A stretch of 42,756 bases of DNA from NCBI GenBank assembly GCA_009731375.1, contig BJOX01000253.1:219761-262516 (forward strand). The letters run 5' to 3'. The position numbers and the translations under genes were made by a program. Positions 1 through 9,305 of this stretch are shown in pieces. This stretch comes from Paulinella micropora (Eukaryota > Cercozoa > Imbricatea > Euglyphida). Position 1 is the first letter of the stretch. The number at the start of each line of letters is the position of its first letter. Under the pieces are notes generated by a model. That model had not been told where the DNA came from. It saw only the letters and a list, made by a program, of their open reading frames with translations, and did no database searches.

Positions 1-1030
<1,030 letters not shown>

Positions 1031-1049
1031 AGAGAGAGGAAGGTAGCGT

Positions 1050-1126
1050 CGGATCTGTGCAAGCTGTGTGAAAGCCTATGCGGATCTCGTGAAGAGCTTG
1101 GTCACAGCTCAGAGAGAGAGAGGGGG

Positions 1127-1168
<42 letters not shown>

Positions 1169-1370
1169 GAGAGGGAGAGAGAGAGAGAGAGAGAGAAAAA
1201 GAGAGGGGGGGGGGGTGAAGAGAGAGAGAGACACACACAGAGAGAGCGTATTGGTAGCTACCTCTTCCAGCTGTGCGATGTGGCTCTGCAAGGATCTTCT
1301 CACGTCATCCAGCTGATGACACAACACACAACCAAAGCGCGTTCTCACGCCATGCAGCTGAGATGACACA
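1050..1370 (-). CDS. Possible coiled-coil exon(s), partial
   Basis: Between two GA/CT microsatellites lies unique sequence whose minus strand (1250-1318) reads HQLDDVRRSLQSHIAQLEEV, an amphipathic helix like those at 40-253. A decayed second copy lies at 1345-1370, and another short candidate (DQALHEIRIGFHTACTD) lies at about 1060-1105. No complete gene can be drawn. The orientation agrees with the minus-strand coiled-coil gene proposed for this side of the LRR array. Confidence 0.3.
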
Positions 1371-1379
1371 AAACAACTG

Positions 1380-1414
1380 AGCTCTCTCTCTCTCTCTCGG
1401 TCTCTGTCTCTCTC

Positions 1415-1462
<48 letters not shown>

Positions 1463-1540
1463 ACATATCAAACTATCTATCTATTTGCCTAACTGTTTAC
1501 TTATCTAGCTACTTCTGCATCTATCTCACTTCCTCGCGCT

Positions 1541-1596
<56 letters not shown>

Positions 1597-1852
1597 AATT
1601 TTCTTGACGCACTCTTCCTCGCTCTTTCTCTTTCTCTTTCTCTTATATATATATATATAATATCTCTCTCTCTCTACCTATATTATATATATACATTTAT
1701 TTATATTTCCCTCTATACATATATTATTATATATATACATGTATTTATATTTCCCTTTCATCATTCCCTTGTCAATCTTTCTAATCTCTCTAATCTCTCT
1801 CTTCCCCCCCCCCTCTCTCTCTTTCTCTTTCTTTCTTTCTTTCTTTCTTTCT

Positions 1853-1888
<36 letters not shown>

Positions 1889-1921
1889 TGTTGCTCTCTC
1901 TCTCTCTCTCTCTCTCTCTCC

Positions 1922-1990
<69 letters not shown>

Positions 1991-2017
1991 TCACTCACTC
2001 ACTCTCTTTCTTTCTTG

Positions 2018-2059
<42 letters not shown>

Positions 2060-2142
2060 CTATTTGTCCCTCCGTCTATCTGTGTATCTCTTTCTCTCTC
2101 TCTCTCTCTCTCTATCTATCTCTCTATCTCTCTCTCTCTATC

Positions 2143-2173
<31 letters not shown>

Positions 2174-2400
2174 TGTGTGGGAGGGGGGATGGGGGGGGGG
2201 GGGGGGGGAGGGGGGGGGGGGGGGGGGGGATGGGTGGGGGGGGGGGGGGGGGGNNNNNNNNNNATATATATATATAGATATAATATAGATATATATATAT
2301 ATGTATATATATAGAGAGAGAGATCTCTCTCTCTCTCTCTCCATTTGTCTTTCTTCTCTCTTCTTTTGTCTGTGTGTATATAGGTCTGTCTGTCACCCTG

Positions 2401-2444
<44 letters not shown>

Positions 2445-2520
2445 CTCTCTCTTTCTTTCTTTCTCTGTCTCTGTTTGGGTCTCTGTCCTTGCCTGCTGCT
2501 TGGTCTTTTCCTCTTGCAGT
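1380..2520. repeat. CT/GA, TTTC, TA and poly-G microsatellites with a 10-N gap
   Basis: Mostly (CT)n, (TTTC)n, (TCTG)n, (TA)n and a poly-G tract around a gap at 2254-2263. The Ser/Leu/Arg-Glu open frames crossing it are repeat artefacts. No gene is visible. Confidence 0.95.
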
Positions 2521-2529
2521 TGTGTCAGG

Positions 2530-2830
2530 CGAGCGGTGGCGGCAGAGAGCTGCGTCATCTTAACACCTGAGAAAACATGTCGTGAGATATATGTACGTCA
2601 TCGGATCGGGGTTTCAAGAGCTTGGTGACCAACAGCTTGCGCAGCCTCGTGATCAACAGCTTGCGCAGCCTCAATCGCTCGCTGCAGTTCTTCGATGTCT
2701 TCGCCTCTAGTCGCAGCTTCCACTGCCTACACGCCGAAGCAGTTATTCATCCATCCACCATCGCAATCTCGCGATCTCCTTGCTCCCGTCCGTGGGACAT
2801 CTCTTCACAACCCACCGCCCCGAGACACCA
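2530..2830 (-). CDS. Helical-repeat exons, copy 1 (decayed)
   Basis: The minus strand from 2726 (after a GTGTAG acceptor) encodes a helical segment beginning AVEAATRGEDIEELQRAIEA. From 2566 (after TTCTCAG) it encodes a segment containing VKMTQLSAATARLTQLQEEK. Both have close counterparts at 3419-3610. The first segment contains a 24-nt internal tandem duplication and ends in TGA, and the second runs into CT repeats without a clean donor, so this copy looks degenerate. The family was not recognised. It is inferred to belong to the minus-strand LRR/coiled-coil gene. Confidence 0.45.
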
Positions 2831-2859
2831 AGCTACATGTGTGTCGTACACATACATAC

Positions 2860-3322
2860 ATACATACATAGATACATAGATACATAGATACATAGATACA
2901 TAGATACATAGATACATAGATACATACATACAATAAATGCAACACATACATACAATTACAAGTCTGGAGATGACAAACAAGATGGGAAATGAGGGTAGCG
3001 AAATTTTTGCGAAACTTTTGCGGTATTTTCGGTGATACACAAGAAACTTATATACTTTTGTTTCCCATTTCATATGTTGGCTTGTTACGTAGGCACGTAG
3101 GAGGACATGGTGAGGCTGCTTGTCAAGAAGCTAGCTCCACTATCCCCACAAACCAATGAACTTGTATGTCTTACACACACCATACATACATACATACATA
3201 CAATACAATACATACAATGCATACAATCACGCACGCACACACACACACGCACGCACACACATGCACACACGCATACACATACGCACACGCACAGACACAC
3301 ACAGAGACACGCACACGCAGAC

Positions 3323-3354
<32 letters not shown>

Positions 3355-3370
3355 GCACGCACACCAATTA
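2860..3370. repeat. CATA, CATAGATA and CA/CG microsatellites
   Basis: Tandem TACATAGA units (2850-2925), CATA repeats (3180-3225) and an imperfect (CA)n tract with CG interruptions (3228-3365) flank about 230 bp of unique sequence (2940-3170) in which no gene is apparent. Confidence 0.9.
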
Positions 3371-3418
3371 CAACACAGCTAGCGGGCTAGGTAACAAGAA
3401 AACGACCAAGGCCAATAC

Positions 3419-3610
3419 CTTTTTGGCTTGCAGTTGCTTCAGTCTTGTGGTCGCTGCAGAGAGTTCTCTCATTTTCGAATCTGCGAAAACATGTCATGCA
3501 ATCCGCGATCAAATCGGCGTTTCAAGAGCTTGGTGGCCAATAGCTTGGGCGGCCGCAATCGCTCTCTGAAGTTCTTTGATGTTTTCGCCTGCTGTCGCGG
3601 CTTCCACTTC
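3419..3610 (-). CDS. Helical-repeat exons, copy 2
   Basis: The minus strand starts after a GTAG acceptor at 3611-3614 and encodes EVEAATAGENIKELQRAIAA and a further ~14 helical residues, then a TGA. A second exon, 3480-3419, follows TTCGCAG, contains KMRELSAATTRLKQLQAKK and ends at a plausible GT donor. It is homologous to 2567-2726, so a ~290-bp unit was duplicated. In minus-strand order it follows the LRR-cap exon at 4152-4274, suggesting an LRR protein with a helical/coiled-coil C-terminal part. How the first exon splices on is unclear. Confidence 0.45.
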
Positions 3611-4151
3611 CTACGCGCCAGTCATTCATCCATCCACCAGCCGACTCTCGCAATCTGCTTGCTCCCTTCCATGGAAGATCTCTTCACACCCAACCGCCCC
3701 CATACACCAATTTATCATTTTGTCATATACATACATAATAAATACATACATACATACATAAATACATAACATAACATAACATAACATACATGCATACATG
3801 CCAAAGGATTCGGGTTGAGTGCGACAAACTGTATGTCCTGCTCTCAAACGCTAACCGTCATGGTGACATGGCTCACTGAAATACGAAAATAATCAGCCAA
3901 GTTCTGTATTGCATGATGACCATAAAATCATGTAGGCAACATGTTCTCCTGCTTTACAATTGTGTACATTGAATGGTGACCATCACTCACCATTCCATAA
4001 CCATCAATAAGAGGGCATGCTTGCAATCATTGATAAGTCTTTAGTGAATCATCACCATGATCATGTCGATATATCATCGTAACTGTCCATGTAGTCGTCG
4101 CTGTTGCCTCTTTGTTGGATTGTTGTACATAATAGTTATTCTTCTGTGTAC

Positions 4152-4274
4152 CCCTTCGATCTTGGACTGCCGCAGGTATTCAAGAATCCTCTCGTTGTTG
4201 CTAACCCCTTGAGGTAAGCCTTGGATATGATCTTTGAGCTCAACTCCAGATAGCTGCTTCAGAATAGGGTTGAC
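4152..4274 (-). CDS. LRR-capping exon of a minus-strand LRR gene
   Basis: This 123-nt, phase-0 exon begins after a GTGCAG acceptor and ends at a GTACAC donor. It encodes 41 residues starting VNPILKQLSGVELKDHIQ and ending EYLRQSKIEG. It starts with the same V-N pattern as the LRR exons to its right, and the LSGVELKD pattern is typical of the segment after ribonuclease-inhibitor-type LRRs in LRR-ROCO-like proteins. Its orientation means the minus-strand LRR exons 5002-5085 and 4587-4670 could splice into it in frame. It is the leftward counterpart of the plus-strand cap exon at 6727. Confidence 0.65.
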
Positions 4275-4498
4275 CTGCACACAGATGACAGTGTGATTGT
4301 GGTGCGCTATTCAGTGTTACATGGCCCGCCCCTTTTCACGATATGTTTTCACCACTGTTGTTTCACTAAGCTGTGTGCATCTTGGGTTTGTTTTATTGAT
4401 GCTACCCGCCCGCGGTAGCGTTTCTAACAAGTTTATTTTTGCATGCAGATGAATGGCGGTAGCATTGATAATATTAATGCATGCTTATGACCATGTAG

Positions 4499-5760
4499 GT
4501 TAACAAGATTCTGCATGAAATAAATCTGGGATGGAACACGATCGGAGATGCGGGAGCACAAGCTATTGGAGAAGCACTCAAGGTACCTCAAGCGCGGCCG
4601 CGATCGCTTTTGCACCTTCTGTACCAATGTCGTCGTTCCTGAGGTTCAATTGCTTCAAAGACTTGTTCACCTAAGAATGACGCAATCACAAAGTTTTGAT
4701 TGCAGTCTCTCTCTCTCTCTGTGTCTCTCTCTCTCTGTCTCTCTATCTCTCTCTCTCTCTCTGTCTCTCTCTCTCTCTCTCTCCCTCTCTCTCTCTCTAT
4801 CTCTCTCTCCATGCCAGCTTTATCTCACCTTGTTAACCTACATGGTCATGGGCATGCACACACAAATGCTACCCGCGCGCAGGTAGCAGAACATTTATCA
4901 TGATCATGATTAGGTGAACACCAGCTTAACTAATCTTATCTTGTATGAGAACAACATCGGACCAGAAGGAGCGAAGCACATCGCAAAAGCACTACAGGTA
5001 CCTTAAGAGCTTCTCCGATTGCGTATGCACCGTTATCATCAATACTATTGTAACGTAGATTCAGCTCCCTCAGGGTTTGGTTTACCTATGAAGCCCAATA
5101 CATTGATGCACGTGTTGCTATGTGCGCCGCGGTAGAATAAAAAAGCATACATATGTGATGTGCAGGAGAACAAGACAATCCGCGAGCTCAACATGTACAA
5201 CAATAACATTGGACCGGATGGCGCGAAAGCTTTTGCAAAGGCGTTGGAGGTACCTTGTGCATATTGGCAATGGCTGCGGCGCCTGCTGCCCAATCATGTT
5301 GCCTGGGATGTCAAACTCAACCAAAGTTTGTTTACCTATTTAGCAATACAGGCCAAACAACATTTGTGAATGCTACCGCTGGCGCGCGCGGTAGCATTCA
5401 CAAATGTTGTTTGGCCTGTATTGCTCAAAAGGTAAACAAAACTTTGGTTGAGTTTGACATCCGATGCAACAAAATTGGGCCAGCAGGCACCGCAGCCATT
5501 GCCAATATGCTCAAGGTACCTCTCACGCCTTTGCAAAAGCTTCGCGCCATATGTTATTGTCGCACATGTTGAGCTCGCGGAGTGTCTTGTTCTTCTGCAC
5601 ATCTTATATGTATGCTTTTTCATGCTACCACGCCAGCGGGCGGTAGCATTGATAACGCATGCTCATGGCCATGTAGGTTAGCAAGACTCTGCGTGAGATA
5701 AATCTACAATTTAACCAGATCGGAGATGCGGGAGCGCAAGCTATTGGAGAAGCATTAAAG
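4499..5760 (+). CDS. LRR exon array of ROCO-type gene (five plus-strand exons)
   Basis: Five exons of exactly 84 nt lie at 4499-4582, 4914-4997, 5166-5249, 5432-5515 and 5677-5760. Each follows an AG acceptor, is in phase 0 and ends at a GTACC donor. Each encodes one 28-residue ribonuclease-inhibitor-type LRR with the pattern V-N-x-x-L-x-E-L-N-L-x-x-N-x-I-G-x-x-G-A-x-A-I-x-x-A-L. The pure multiple-of-three design lets exons be added or skipped without frameshift. All five are intact. The array presumably forms the recognition domain of the protein whose Roc, COR and TIR exons follow at 30.6-38 kb. No promoter or first exon was found upstream. Confidence 0.8.
4587..5085 (-). CDS. Minus-strand LRR exons, intact pair
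   Basis: On the opposite strand, 5085-5002 and 4670-4587 are also exactly 84 nt, phase 0, with AG acceptors and GTACC donors. Each encodes one 28-residue LRR (VNQTLRELNLRYNSIDDNGA... and VNKSLKQLNLRNDDIGTEGA...). They lie tail to tail with plus-strand exons, sharing the GGTACC at the donor. Spliced leftwards they would join the cap exon at 4152-4274. They look functional at sequence level; whether they are transcribed is unknown. Confidence 0.65.
4700..4815. repeat. (CT)n microsatellite in LRR intron
   Basis: CT-rich tract with TG interruptions inside the interval between LRR exon pairs. Confidence 0.95.
5135..5640. repeat. ~500-bp inverted duplication centred near 5384
   Basis: The sequence left of the palindrome at 5372-5395 (plus exon 5166-5249 followed by antisense exon 5254-5335) recurs inverted on the right (plus exon 5432-5515 followed by antisense exon 5520-5594). 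The intronic flanks match too: AAAAAGCATACATAT near 5141 and its inverse near 5607, and GCCAAACAACATTTGTGAA beside the centre. Each arm carries one sense and one antisense LRR exon. The left copy of one exon and the right copy of the other carry small deletions. Confidence 0.75.
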
Positions 5761-5840
5761 GTACCGCAAGAGATCGCTTTTGCACCTTCTGGACCAACGG
5801 CAATTTTCCAGAGGCTCAATTCCTTCAGAGAATTGTTCAC
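5254..5840 (-). pseudogene. Minus-strand LRR exons, three decayed copies
   Basis: Antisense LRR exons at 5335-5254 (82 nt), 5594-5520 (75 nt) and 5840-5765 (76 nt) keep the acceptor, LRR-like coding and GTACC donor but have lost 2, 9 and 8 nt relative to the 84-nt unit. The first is frameshifted, the second contains an in-frame TGA, and the third has lost its end. Each is again tail to tail with an intact plus-strand exon. The plus strand is therefore the maintained reading direction in the right half of the array. Confidence 0.65.
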
Positions 5841-5869
5841 CTGAGATTTTGCAGTCATAAAGTTTTTAT

Positions 5870-5912
5870 CACCACCTCTCTTTCTCTCTCTCTCTCTCTC
5901 ACACTCTCTCTC

Positions 5913-5966
<54 letters not shown>

Positions 5967-6440
5967 TCACACACACACACACACGCAAACACACTCACTC
6001 CCTGTGTGTCTCACATACAGTCACACATGATACCGCTGCGCGCGGTAGTATTAAAGTGATGCATATGTGAGTATGTTGGCATGTTATGTATGTGTTTGCA
6101 TGTTGTGTGTGAATAGTGCCTATGAGCATATATCAATGTGTATGTATATGTGTGTATATGCATGTTTGTTGTTTGGGTAGGTGGGTGGGTGGGTGTGTGT
6201 GTGAGAGAGAGAGAGAGAGAGGGAGGGAGAGGGGGGGGGGGGTAGAGAGAGATGGAGAGATGAAGAAAAGAATAAGACGAGGAACAGAGAAGAGAGAGAG
6301 AGAGAGAGAGCGAGAGAAGACAGGTACAGTCTGAGCAAGACACACAGACACACACACACACATACACACAACCACACATACACACACATACACACACACA
6401 TACACACAAACACATACGCACGGGCACACAAAAATCCCCA
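5870..6440. repeat. (CT)n, (CA)n, (GT)n and (GA)n microsatellites
   Basis: Several dinucleotide tracts to the right of the LRR array with a GCTACC-type palindrome remnant at 6030-6050 among them. No gene is seen between 5840 and 6727 apart from a poly-T tract at 6676-6697 just before the next exon, which may be its polypyrimidine tract. Confidence 0.9.
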
Positions 6441-6726
6441 TGCCTCTTACAAACACAAACATTTATGACAAACTCATACATCGCGCATGCAATTTGCTAA
6501 GCCTTGCTATCAAACAGTTATACAAACATCAGACGAGTTATTTCGCACCTGTAGTGCGCCAGCAATCGCCTTGGTGCCCTCTGACTCATTAATTTTTCTC
6601 TAGCCTTAATTGCAACAGCTTTGCATGCACTTACATGTAATATTAAATGGTCTTTATTTTGAAATTAATGTTATGTTTTTTTTTTTTTTTTTTTTTTCCC
6701 AATATGTGGCTGTTGCTGCTATTCAG

Positions 6727-6789
6727 ATCAACACAACCCTCACGACGCTGAGTGGAGTACACAACAAGAATGCCTTGAAGATTGTCGAG
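6727..6789 (+). CDS. LRR-capping exon of the ROCO-type gene
   Basis: After the acceptor ATTCAG the frame reads INTTLTTLSGVHNKNALKIV, the same L-x-x-L-S-G-V pattern as the minus-strand cap exon at 4152-4274. The exon is phase 0 with the LRR exons. The donor is uncertain: GAG|GTTGG at 6789 keeps phase 0, but the frame stays open to about 6868 and other GT sites exist. It caps the LRR array in the plus direction. Confidence 0.55.
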
Positions 6790-7370
6790 GTTGGACCTGA
6801 TCGTCCCGTGTTGTGTCTTACCCTTAGTCTGACTGGTGTGTGTAAATTAGTAGTATTCATTATATTATAGGTTGATTTGCAACTTGCAATATACGTTGAA
6901 AATTATATCAAGCAGGGCAGTGTGGACTCTCTGAAAGATATATAACAACGGCGAATTCTTCACTATTAGCAATTTTAGAAATAGATGCAGGACTATTGTA
7001 GCAGCATCAATATGTGTTTATCTTGGTTATTGATGGCAATGTTATTGTAAAATAGCATAGATCCGATATCCATATAGACTGAGATCATATATTTCAAATG
7101 TATGTATATAATTATGTATCTATATATATGTACATGTGTATTATGCTCGTATTACTATGTATGTATGTGCAGGCAAGCACGCATATATCTCTATCTATTT
7201 ATCTCTGTCTCTATTCATCCATTTGTTTATATAGTATATATATATACATATGTATATATATATGTATATATGCATGTATGGATGTATGATACAAAGACCT
7301 ATGAATATACAGTAGTATCAGTATTAGCAGATAAGTACCTAAGTTGTCAATTATCGAATTTTTCTTGCAG

Positions 7371-7602
7371 AATAATCGATCGCGAGTAACCGAGCTGGAG
7401 GAGCTTTGCATTCAGGTCTCAAGCTCAGATTGACTTGAATATTTGCAGTCGCATTTGTGCGCGCGTGAGAGTTTGTGTGTAATATTGTGTTTGTGTGTGT
7501 GTGTGCGTTTGTGTGTGTGTTGACTTGAATCATGTCTCGTGCTAGGGAGCAGCCCGTATCCAAGTAGTGGGGCCTGGTGAAAACAGAGTAATTTTTGAAA
7601 AG
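7371..7602 (+). CDS. Two small ROCO-gene exons (7371-7415, 7546-7602)
   Basis: Exon 7371-7415 (TTGCAG acceptor, GTCTCA donor) encodes NNRSRVTELEELCIQ. Exon 7546-7602 (GCTAG acceptor, GTGAAC donor) encodes GAARIQVVGPGENRVIFEK. Both are phase 0, consistent with neighbours. Function is unknown; they would form a linker between the first LRR block and the second LRR block beyond the virus. A further possible exon follows CCAG at about 7968 but cannot be framed. The rest of 7603-8286 shows nothing. Confidence 0.45.
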
Positions 7603-8292
7603 GTGAACTCCCAACATACCAGACTGAAGTATAATATCTTATATATGTGTAAAATATTATGATTGCGTTGTTTTTAATATTTGTGGTGTTTATAACTTTC
7701 AACGACAAGAGCAGAAACATAGTGTAAAAATTAGAAATATTTTTAACAGAATCATTCATCTTGTAAGTGACTAGTATAGTCACGAGGTCTAGTGCTTGTT
7801 CAGCAATTGTTGTTTGTTGCTTAGCACACAGCTTTTATTCGCTTTACATGTTAAAACATCGAGGCCTGTATTCATCACGCCCTACTATCCGTTGCTGATT
7901 TGCTAGGGAACCTATCTACAAGAGCTAGTCTTGCAGTCATCTAAGATCGTTATCGTTCTTCTATCCAGGAGCTCCTTCTCTGGATTGCGGATGGCCAGCT
8001 CAACTAAGATCATTTGCGTATTATTCAATATTTTTGCATTACGTCACAGTAAGTATAACTGTCATGGTGATTTTCATTATGAATGTTATAGTATATGTAA
8101 TACAATAATTTTCTTTGGTTTTGTGTATTTTAGCTTATGCTTATCTTTTGCTAGTCGTAACCTAGCATGTAGATGGAATTGAGTGAGGAAAGCACAAAAG
8201 CTTTGAGAATAAAATGCTCAAATAAAGACAGGAAAGTTGATCCTAAACGAGAAAAAATCACAGTAAAGGGGAAAGACGTCCTTTGAGTCAAA

Positions 8293-8424
8293 AGAAGATG
8301 ATTACACTTTTCTTAGGGTCATTTTAAGGAAAAATGCCCTCTATGAAAAGTGTCTTAACAGACCAAAATCTCCAAAAATCAGCAATCAAGTAAAAATCAA
8401 GTAGAAATCAAAAAGGAAGCGAAA
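8293..8424 (+). repeat. Left terminal inverted repeat
   Basis: The first ~75 bp match the inverse of 29592-29518 with one mismatch and no length change. After a short variable stretch, the AAATCAAGTAGAAATC and AAGGAAGCGAAA blocks match again. Confidence 0.95.
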
Positions 8425-8509
8425 TTTAAATATTAATCATTTAATTATTTATCATTTAATTAATTATCATCTAAAAAAATATAATAACAACTATATAGAA
8501 CTAATAGAA

Positions 8510-8812
8510 ATGGTGTTCATCGGAACGAAAGTCGTCGGGGTGACATTTGAGGGGAGACAAAATAATTTAATATATCTCATTCGCAATCCAAGAACGAATG
8601 TTTATATAGTGAAAGAACCGAATAATCAATTTGATAAAAATGCTATTAAAGTTGAAACAAGTGATGGAAAACATTTGGGTTATGTGGCGAAAGAACTAGC
8701 AAAAGAAATAAACGAGAAACTACCAGAAAAACGAAAAGTTCATTATAAAGTATATGGTGGTGGTTTAGGTAAGAATTACGGAATGGAGATAACAATTCAA
8801 GTGAAACAATAA
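8510..8812 (+). CDS. HIRAN-domain protein
   Basis: This 100-residue protein is essentially one HIRAN domain. It shows VGVTFEGRQ at residues 9-17, then VKEPNNQFDKNAIKVE at about 35-50 and GKHLGYVAKELAKEIN at about 54-69, the hallmark order of the fold. HIRAN domains bind 3'-ends of single-stranded DNA in HLTF-like helicases and occur alone in many phages and large DNA viruses. A role in recognising or protecting DNA ends during replication or repair is an inference. It is the first gene inside the left TIR, transcribed inwards, with an AT-rich promoter-like region before the ATG. Confidence 0.85.
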   Translation: MVFIGTKVVGVTFEGRQNNLIYLIRNPRTNVYIVKEPNNQFDKNAIKVETSDGKHLGYVAKELAKEINEKLPEKRKVHYKVYGGGLGKNYGMEITIQVKQ

Positions 8813-8870
8813 GAATTAATTTTTAATTTATATAATTATGATTATTATTATATAACAATATACATATAGA

Positions 8871-8898
8871 GTTTTGGTGAAGCTTTTTCAAAAGGTTC
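8871..8898. promoter_or_regulatory. 28-bp repeat with imperfect hairpin, copy 1
   Basis: GTTTTGGTGAAG followed by CTTTTTCAAAAGGTTC, identical at 13669-13696. GAAGCTTTTT and CAAAAGGTTC form an imperfect hairpin. Here it fills the gap after the HIRAN gene and ends one base before the next ATG, so it could be a terminator, a leader or both. Confidence 0.6.
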
Positions 8899-8899
8899 T

Positions 8900-9154
8900 A
8901 TGCCGTCACAAAGCGGACCAGTCGGCTCTGTAAAGTTAGGGCGACCTGCTAAATATACATCTGATAAAGAAAAGAAAAAAGCTCATTACGAGGCTTCAAG
9001 AAGATATGTCTTAAAAAACACAGAAATGTATAGAAAGGCTGGTGTTTCATATTATGAAAGGAATAAAGAAGCAATATCGGCGAAAAGGAAGGAGCGATAT
9101 GCGATGAAAAAGAAACAAAAAATGGAAAGTGTTGTAGAAGTTGAAATACGGTAA
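8900..9154 (+). CDS. Small basic protein with AT-hook-like GRPAKY
   Basis: This 84-residue protein is rich in Lys/Arg. An N-terminal VKLGRPAKYTSD resembles an AT-hook core (GRP), followed by a charged helix with repeated Tyr/Arg (EASRRYVLKN, SYYERNKEAISAKRKER). Similar short basic proteins are common in Polinton-like viruses and giant viruses. DNA binding is plausible; no specific function is recognised. Its ATG is one base after the 28-bp repeat. Confidence 0.6.
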   Translation: MPSQSGPVGSVKLGRPAKYTSDKEKKKAHYEASRRYVLKNTEMYRKAGVSYYERNKEAISAKRKERYAMKKKQKMESVVEVEIR

Positions 9155-9305
9155 AACTAATTACCATTACAATTAATTATTTTTTCCAATAAATTTTTTT
9201 TTACATTTATATAATTATCATCTAAACAAATATTACAACTATTATATAAATCATTGGGATTAATTCCAAACCAAAAAATCTATTCCATAATATACCTCAT
9301 ACAAA

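Larger units (their letters stand above)
4401..6050. repeat. Six GCTACCGC/GCGGTAGC palindromes between LRR exon pairs
   Basis: Imperfect GC-rich palindromes of the form GCTACC(C)GC...GCGGTAGC occur at 4401-4419, 4868-4887, about 5115-5134 (degenerate), 5372-5395, 5623-5647 and 6030-6050. Each lies in the intron between a minus-strand exon and the next plus-strand exon, at the head-to-head side of the exon pairs. They punctuate the array with a spacing of about 250-470 bp and could be traces of the mechanism that duplicated or flipped exons. Confidence 0.7.
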
